From contig SFDP01000009.1 of assembly GCA_004558185.1 (NCBI GenBank), forward strand, positions 14,143-78,142: 64,000 nt of DNA, read 5' to 3'. This DNA comes from Lachnospiraceae bacterium. GTDB taxonomy: Bacteria > Bacillota > Clostridia > Lachnospirales > Lachnospiraceae. Below, piece by piece: positions 59,340 to 64,000 of this stretch (position 1 is its first letter; each line of letters opens with the position of its first letter). The notes under the pieces are model-generated. The model worked only from the letters and a program-made list of their open reading frames with translations, had not been told where the DNA came from and ran no database searches. The position numbers and the translations under genes were made by a program.

Positions 59340-60776
59340 TTAGGCTTTGGTTTTCTTCTCTTTTGAGAAACTTACAGGACAGCTACAGGGTTTGGAGCTT
59401 CGGACAGTTACTGCACTGCAGCATTCAAAATCGTAATCTATATAGTTGGCCATCAGACGTGCTTTGAAGTTTTTCTCATTACAAATGCAGGAGCAGCCGG
59501 TGGCAACATCCAGATCCTGAGGAAGGACAAACTTGATACAGCGAACGGTAACATCCTGACAGGTGCTTTTGTAGTGGGCAGGAATGGTCAGCGTCTTCAG
59601 TCCTCGCTTGTATTCGTTATCATATTCATCAACCTCGTTGAGCGTTATGGCAAGTGCCACCCGCTTACCGGGGCATATATTCTTCAGTGTCACATCCAAC
59701 TGCAGGATTCGACCCAAAGATTCCAGTGCCAGATCTCCTGCATCAAATTCAATGGTGTCTTCACAGCCGGAGATTTCAATGGCTACGCTTTCAGGGCAGT
59801 CTTCACCAATAATTTCTGTTCCGCAGTCTATATCAATGGTAGGAGAAGGGAAGGTGACAATATTCCCCTCATGGTCCGTATAGCTGATGGATTCATTTAC
59901 CTCCACTTCTCCGGCACAGGTTCCCTCATGGGAAACGGTAAAGGTAAGAGAGGCCCCCTCTGTTCCGGTAGTACCCAGAGAAGCGATTTTCCACTGAACC
60001 AGATTACTGTTCAGCAAAGTAGCCTGGCCCTTTGTAGGCGAGGAAAGAGCAGTGATTTTAAAGCAGGAAGAGATCTGATCCTTAATGACGATGTCGGTTG
60101 CTCCCGGCTTACTGATATTTCTTGCCAGATTTTCAAATATATCCTCCAATTCAGCATCATCAGGGGTAATGGCAAGGAAGGCGGAATCAGGGTCTGACGC
60201 CCAATCGCTTAAGGCCTGCTCGTCTATTCCTCCATTTCCGGAGAGTCCAATGACATAAATGCTGATTCCCGTTGCTTTTGCGGTGGCAGCTACCGTGTTG
60301 GCATTTCCGCCGGCGGTAGTAACACCATCCGTAAACATCACCATTACCTTAGTATTGGAGGAAGTCATGTCGAAAAGCTCCAGGGCTTTGGTAAAGGCAT
60401 CTTCATGGTTGGTAGAGCCACCGGCAGACAGGGAGTTTACAGCGGCCTTTAAATCTGCTACTGAGGTAATCAGTTGTGTATCCTTTGTGGCAGTGCTGGC
60501 AAAGCTGACAATGCCAATGTGGCTTCCGCCTCCAATCTGTCCGTCCTGACTGCTGTCTGTAGCTTCGTCAATAATATCGATAAATTTTTTTGCACCGCTT
60601 TTTAAATTGGCAAGGGGGCTTCCTGCCATACTTCCGGAACGATCCAGAATCAGAACGATATCCGTAGGATTGCTGGTAATATCCGGTTGAGCTGCCAGTG
60701 ACAGAGTCACCTGAAAGGATTCTCCACAGTTGATTTCTGTCCGGCTGAGTTCTTTGTTTGCATTGGTAATACCCAT
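59340..60776 (-). CDS. VWA-domain protein of unknown function
   Basis: 478 residues. A von Willebrand A domain at residues about 35-225 with an intact MIDAS (DIVLILDRSGSMAGSPL, later GGSTNHEDA and VMFTDGVTTAGG), then a beta-rich region (about 230-330) like isopeptide or DUF11 folds, and a Cys-rich C-terminal region (about 330-478: CPESVAIEISGCED, ATGCSCICNEK, FECCSAVTVRS). No signal peptide or membrane segment is seen, odd for an apparently adhesive protein. GAGGTATTT precedes the ATG. Confidence 0.85.
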   Translation of the reverse strand: MGITNANKELSRTEINCGESFQVTLSLAAQPDITSNPTDIVLILDRSGSMAGSPLANLKSGAKKFIDIIDEATDSSQDGQIGGGSHIGIVSFASTATKDTQLITSVADLKAAVNSLSAGGSTNHEDAFTKALELFDMTSSNTKVMVMFTDGVTTAGGNANTVAATAKATGISIYVIGLSGNGGIDEQALSDWASDPDSAFLAITPDDAELEDIFENLARNISKPGATDIVIKDQISSCFKITALSSPTKGQATLLNSNLVQWKIASLGTTGTEGASLTFTVSHEGTCAGEVEVNESISYTDHEGNIVTFPSPTIDIDCGTEIIGEDCPESVAIEISGCEDTIEFDAGDLALESLGRILQLDVTLKNICPGKRVALAITLNEVDEYDNEYKRGLKTLTIPAHYKSTCQDVTVRCIKFVLPQDLDVATGCSCICNEKNFKARLMANYIDYDFECCSAVTVRSSKPCSCPVSFSKEKKTKA

Positions 60777-60787
60777 AAATACCTCAC

Positions 60788-60838
60788 ATTCTGCCGCAGT
60801 CTGCGGCTGCTTTATAGTTTTTGGATATCTGATTTCGA
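60788..60838 (-). promoter_or_regulatory. Promoter and leader hairpin of the VWA gene
   Basis: Minus strand: TCGAAA (60833-60838), a 16-bp spacer and TATAAA (60811-60816). A GCCGCA/TGCGGC hairpin lies between it and the start codon. Confidence 0.5.
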
Positions 60839-60940
60839 CATCCTTCTACAGGATATGCAAAAGCGGGAATGTTGGACACTAAATTCATTGGGGGCAAAAA
60901 TGGGGCATTCGGTAAAGGGGAATAACATCCATCAGGACAC

Positions 60941-61000
60941 TTGACGATAAGAATTAGCATGATATAATAGTTTAAAATAAAATAGTTTATAATTAAACTA
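60941..61000 (+). promoter_or_regulatory. MarR-operon promoter with palindromic operator
   Basis: TTGACG (60941-60946), a 16-bp spacer and TATAAT (60963-60968). TAGTTTA is repeated at 60968-60974 and 60983-60989 with an inverted TAAACTA at 60994-61000, forming TAGTTTA-TAAT-TAAACTA. It is a typical MarR self-repression site overlapping the promoter. Confidence 0.75.
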
Positions 61001-61106
61001 TTGGAAGGAGAAACCATTGCTGTAATAAAGGATCAGGAGCTGGGACAAGCCTCAGGTATAGGGAATCACTCAGTATGAATACGTTACAACGGCAGCAGAT
61101 TGAAAA

Positions 61107-61172
61107 ATGGAGGTATTCACTTTTGATTTAAGCAATAGAACGGGTAAAGGCTGTTCTATATATGGGGATTAA
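61107..61172 (+). CDS. Possible 21-codon leader peptide upstream of the MarR gene
   Basis: ATG GAG GTA TTC... ends with TAA at 61170-61172, one base before the MarR ATG (TAAGATG). No SD lies in front of its ATG, so it is uncertain. If translated it would couple to the regulator. The rest of the 60839-61106 gap shows the operator above and otherwise nothing. Confidence 0.2.
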   Translation: MEVFTFDLSNRTGKGCSIYGD

Positions 61173-61173
61173 G

Positions 61174-61650
61174 ATGGGAGAGGAAAAAAGAACAGATTTA
61201 GAAGAACAGATTGAGGCTATTTTCAGGGGCGGTCAGTTCAGACAGTTGACGGAGCTGTACTTTGCTCATATTAAAGAGCAGTACGGATTGAAAAGGATTG
61301 AGATGGAGATACTATACTATCTTTCCCAGGGGGGAGAGCACAATACCTCAATTGATGTCTGCAGAAGGCTAAGAGCGAATAAAGGGCATATTTCCCAGGC
61401 TATGGACAGTCTGAGAAAAAGAGGCCTTTTAGAGACCAGGCAGGATACTAGGGACAGGCGCTATGTGCATTTTATTTTGCTGGAGCCGGCCTTTGAGATC
61501 ATTGAACGGCTGTCTGAGGAATTTCGCCGTATGAATAAAGCTATCTTTGCCGGCTTTAGTCAGCAGGAGTTGATTGAGTTTAAATCAATGATGTCCAGAG
61601 TTGGAGGAAATATGGACAGAATTTTACAGGAATTGGAGGATAAGTCATGA
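61174..61650 (+). CDS. MarR-family transcriptional regulator
   Basis: 158 residues with the winged HTH (LKRIEMEILYYLSQGGEHNTSIDVCRRLRANKGHISQAMDSLRKRGLLETRQDTRDRRYVHFIL) and dimerisation helices at both ends. Likely represses its own operon through the TAGTTTA palindrome. The ATG at 61174 is preferred over the in-frame ATG at 61162, which sits in the GGGG SD-like stretch. Its stop overlaps the ftsH ATG (ATGA), so the two are translationally coupled. Confidence 0.88.
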   Translation: MGEEKRTDLEEQIEAIFRGGQFRQLTELYFAHIKEQYGLKRIEMEILYYLSQGGEHNTSIDVCRRLRANKGHISQAMDSLRKRGLLETRQDTRDRRYVHFILLEPAFEIIERLSEEFRRMNKAIFAGFSQQELIEFKSMMSRVGGNMDRILQELEDKS

Positions 61651-63458
61651 ACGAGGTACAAAACCCTAAAAAACCCTTTTACTATTACTATGGAATTGTT
61701 TTTATTTTTATTTTTCTCTTTAATGCACTGCTTTTGCCGCAGATTGCCAAACGGGCAGTTAAAGAGGTGGATTATGGTACATTTATGAAGATGACCTATG
61801 ATCAGGAAATCGGGGAGGTAGAGATTCAGGACAATCAGATTCTGTTTACCAATAAGGAGGGGACTTCGGTGTATAAAACCGGTCTGGTACAGGATCCTGG
61901 ACTGACGGAGCGTTTATATGACAATGGGGCAGCCTTTTCCAGTGAAATCGTGGAGGAGATGTCTCCGCTGATGAGCTTTTTTGTGGGTTGGATTCTTCCC
62001 ATGATCATTTTTATCGGAATCGGACAGCTCCTGTCCCGCCAAATGATGAAGAAGATGGGTGGCGGCAATTCCATGATGTTTGGTATGGGAGGCAGTAAAG
62101 CAAAGGTTTATGTTAAATCTTCCCAGGGAATACACTTTTCTGATGTGGCAGGAGAAGACGAGGCAAAGGAAAATCTGGCGGAGATCATTGATTATTTGCA
62201 TAACCCGGACAAATATAAGGAAATTGGGGCGTCTATGCCAAAGGGGATTTTACTGGTGGGCCCTCCCGGTACAGGAAAGACCATGCTGGCTAAGGCAGTG
62301 GCAGGTGAGGCGGATGTTCCCTTTTTCTCCATGTCCGGTTCTGAGTTTGTGGAAATGTTTGTTGGTATGGGAGCCTCAAAGGTTCGTGATCTGTTTAAGC
62401 AGGCGAAGGAAAAAGCCCCCTGTATCGTCTTCATTGATGAAATTGATGCCATTGGAAAGAAGAGAGATGGTCAGATTGGCGGAAACGATGAGAGAGAGCA
62501 GACCTTAAATCAGTTGTTGACGGAGATGGATGGTTTTGAGGGGAATAATGGGGTCATTATTCTGGCAGCTACCAATCGGCCGGAATCTCTGGATCCGGCG
62601 CTATTAAGACCGGGGCGCTTCGATCGCCGTGTTCCGGTGGAGCTTCCCGACTTAAAGGGGCGGGAGGAGATTCTTAAGGTTCATGCGAGAAAAATCAAGC
62701 TTTCGGAGGATGCAGACTTTGGAAAAATTGCCCGCATGGCCTCCGGGGCCTCCGGTGCAGAGCTGGCAAACATCATTAATGAAGCGGCGCTTCGTGCAGT
62801 CAGAGATGGTCGTACCTTCGTTGGACAATCGGATCTGGAGGAAAGCATTGAGGTGGTCATTGCCGGATATCAGAAGAAGAATGCTATCTTAACGGACAAA
62901 GAAAAACGAATTGTGGCCTACCATGAAATCGGTCATGCACTGGTTGCTGCAAAGCAGAGCAATTCTGCACCTGTGCAAAAGATTACCATTGTACCTCGGA
63001 CTTCCGGGGCACTGGGCTATACCATGCAGGTGGAAGAAGGTAATCACTATTTGATGAGCAAGGAGGAGATTGAGAATAAGATTGCCACCTATACGGGCGG
63101 CCGGGCGGCTGAGGAAATTGCCTTTGGCTCTGTGACTACGGGTGCTTCCAATGACATTGAGCAGGCTACCAAGCTGGCTCGTGCCATGATTACCCGTTAC
63201 GGAATGAGTAAGGATTTTGATATGGTAGCCATGGAAACGGTAACCAATCAGTATTTAGGTGGGGATGCTTCCCTTGCCTGTTCCGTGGAAACCCAGACTA
63301 AGATCGATACTCAGGTAGTGGAGCTGGTAAAGCATCAACATGAAAAGGCAGGACAGATCTTACTGGAAAACAAGGATAAGCTGGATGAGCTGGCTCAGTT
63401 CCTCTATGAAAAAGAAACCATTACAGGCGAAGAATTTATGGAGATATTGAACCGCTAA
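61647..63458 (+). CDS. ftsH: ATP-dependent zinc metalloprotease FtsH-like
   Basis: 603 residues. TM1 near the N-terminus (YYYYGIVFIFIFLFNALLL), a short extracellular segment, TM2 (SFFVGWILPMIIFIGIGQLL), then an AAA domain with Walker A GPPGTGKT (205-212), Walker B IVFIDEIDAIG, and SRH ATNRPESLDPALLRPGRFDRR. The M41 peptidase has HEIGH at 426-430. Complete. A membrane protease in a MarR operon is unusual: housekeeping ftsH normally lies near hprT/tilS, so this may be a second, stress-induced paralogue. Confidence 0.94.
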   Translation: MNEVQNPKKPFYYYYGIVFIFIFLFNALLLPQIAKRAVKEVDYGTFMKMTYDQEIGEVEIQDNQILFTNKEGTSVYKTGLVQDPGLTERLYDNGAAFSSEIVEEMSPLMSFFVGWILPMIIFIGIGQLLSRQMMKKMGGGNSMMFGMGGSKAKVYVKSSQGIHFSDVAGEDEAKENLAEIIDYLHNPDKYKEIGASMPKGILLVGPPGTGKTMLAKAVAGEADVPFFSMSGSEFVEMFVGMGASKVRDLFKQAKEKAPCIVFIDEIDAIGKKRDGQIGGNDEREQTLNQLLTEMDGFEGNNGVIILAATNRPESLDPALLRPGRFDRRVPVELPDLKGREEILKVHARKIKLSEDADFGKIARMASGASGAELANIINEAALRAVRDGRTFVGQSDLEESIEVVIAGYQKKNAILTDKEKRIVAYHEIGHALVAAKQSNSAPVQKITIVPRTSGALGYTMQVEEGNHYLMSKEEIENKIATYTGGRAAEEIAFGSVTTGASNDIEQATKLARAMITRYGMSKDFDMVAMETVTNQYLGGDASLACSVETQTKIDTQVVELVKHQHEKAGQILLENKDKLDELAQFLYEKETITGEEFMEILNR

Positions 63459-63464
63459 AAAGGA

Positions 63465-63494
63465 TTGAATTCAAGAATATTCTCATGATATAAT
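63465..63494 (+). promoter_or_regulatory. Promoter of the J-domain gene
   Basis: TTGAAT (63465-63470), an 18-bp spacer and TATAAT (63489-63494). Confidence 0.6.
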
Positions 63495-63582
63495 TTGGTA
63501 AAAATAACAGCGTTTACCAAACCAAAGAGAAAGAGCTACAGTATTATTCCGGATTACAAAAGAAAGAGACATGTGAGTAGAA

Positions 63583-63915
63583 ATGGAAGCAGATAGAATT
63601 TTTCAGCTCCTGGGAATTGAAGAGACTAAGGATGAAGCAAAGATAAAGCAGGCTTATCGGCAGAAGCTGGCTGAGGTTAATCCGGAGGTTAATCCGGAGG
63701 GCTTTAAGAGGCTTCGCAGTGCCTATGAGGAAGCGCTCAGTCTTGCCCGCAAGGAAGAAGCAGACATTATTGAAGAAGACGAGGTGAGCTGCCTGATCCG
63801 CCGGCTGAATGTTATGTATCAGTCATTGCCTGACAGGCTGGATACCAGTCAGTGGGAGGAGCTTCTTGGAGAAGCTCTGTTTGACGATCTGGAGCTGGGA
63901 GAAAAGGTTATGTAA
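63583..63915 (+). pseudogene. J-domain-like protein, probably truncated by an inserted repeat
   Basis: 110 residues. The N-terminal J-like fold (IFQLLGIEETKDEAKIKQAYRQKLAEVNPEVNPEGFKRLRSAYEEAL) has NPE instead of the HPD that stimulates DnaK, so it is a degenerate J domain. Relatives in Clostridia are several hundred residues long, as I recall. Here the frame ends at a TAA inside TTATGTAAAGAA, the first copy of a repeat that recurs as an inverted pair just beyond, so the rest was probably displaced by insertion. Confidence 0.5.
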
Positions 63916-63990
63916 AGAATTAGATTATGTAAAGAAATGTGTGCTCAGCCCAATGTTTTAGGTAAACTGAGCCTGGATTTCTTTACATAA
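63908..63990 (+). repeat. Inverted repeat with 14-bp perfect arms
   Basis: TTATGTAAAGAAAT (63925-63938) is exactly inverted as ATTTCTTTACATAA (63977-63990), with inner GCTCAG/CTGAGC. A further direct copy TTATGTAAAGAA lies at 63908-63919. Possible MITE or recombinase recognition site; the window ends 10 bp later, so the other flank is not visible. Confidence 0.75.
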
Positions 63991-64000
63991 AGTTATCGTT

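Overview
The window reads as chromosome of a gut-type Firmicute of the Lachnospiraceae (Clostridium cluster XIVa). Evidence: strong Shine-Dalgarno sequences throughout, Clostridia-like operons (hydroxylamine reductase, YesMN-type two-component system beside a sugar ABC importer, many AraC regulators) and moderate GC content. I identified it by reading protein and RNA motifs, without database searches.

Layout. 0-5 kb: the end of an upstream gene, a tRNA-Pro with an AGG anticodon (minus strand), tcdA, and pyc with its own promoter. 4.9-5.65 kb: a compact type III toxin-antitoxin locus, made of a promoter, two 48-nt repeats that fold as pseudoknots and covary, a terminator, and a ToxN/CptN-like toxin. 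5.65-8.85 kb: an AT-rich accessory patch with a methyltransferase under an iron-box-like palindrome, an XRE regulator, a secreted protein and 0.9 kb of degenerate mobile-element-like DNA. 8.85-24.5 kb: a complete glucuronate catabolic operon (uxuA, uxuB, kdgA, kdgK, uxaC) flanked by AraC regulators, then a ribose-type ABC importer, a GH3 glycosidase and a HAD phosphatase. 24.7-28.6 kb: two radical SAM proteins, a pyridoxal kinase, an ECF S component and a cell-wall amidase. 28.7-32.8 kb: a LysR regulator and a nitrosative-stress module, with a Crp/Fnr (HcpR-like) regulator divergent from hcp plus a hemerythrin; hcp has a long leader that appears structured. 33-35.7 kb: metNIQ. 36-40.7 kb: MFS transporter, a probably frameshifted small protein, DUF454, endonuclease IV, Fe-alcohol dehydrogenase. 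40.8-45.6 kb: a siderophore ABC operon and a Fur-like protein lacking the usual metal ligands, with palindromes of the form TTAG-N6-CTAA. 46-56 kb: two-component system, two binding proteins, two permeases, Gfo/Idh/MocA oxidoreductase and GH29 alpha-fucosidase, suggesting import and breakdown of fucosylated glycans. 56-64 kb: NifS/NifU, PAP2, a VWA protein, MarR-FtsH and a truncated J-domain protein that ends inside an inverted repeat.

Three signals cut across these regions. First, a recurrent structured leader (about 40-100 nt) with a CUGCU/AGCAG hairpin ends exactly at the start codon of five unrelated genes. Second, many genes carry an in-frame ATG embedded in the Shine-Dalgarno sequence (ATG(A/G)AGG...ATG), so automatic gene callers will pick starts 4-6 codons too early; I moved those starts downstream. 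Third, palindromes of the form TTAG-N6-CTAA link the siderophore operon, the Fur-like gene and an orphan methyltransferase.
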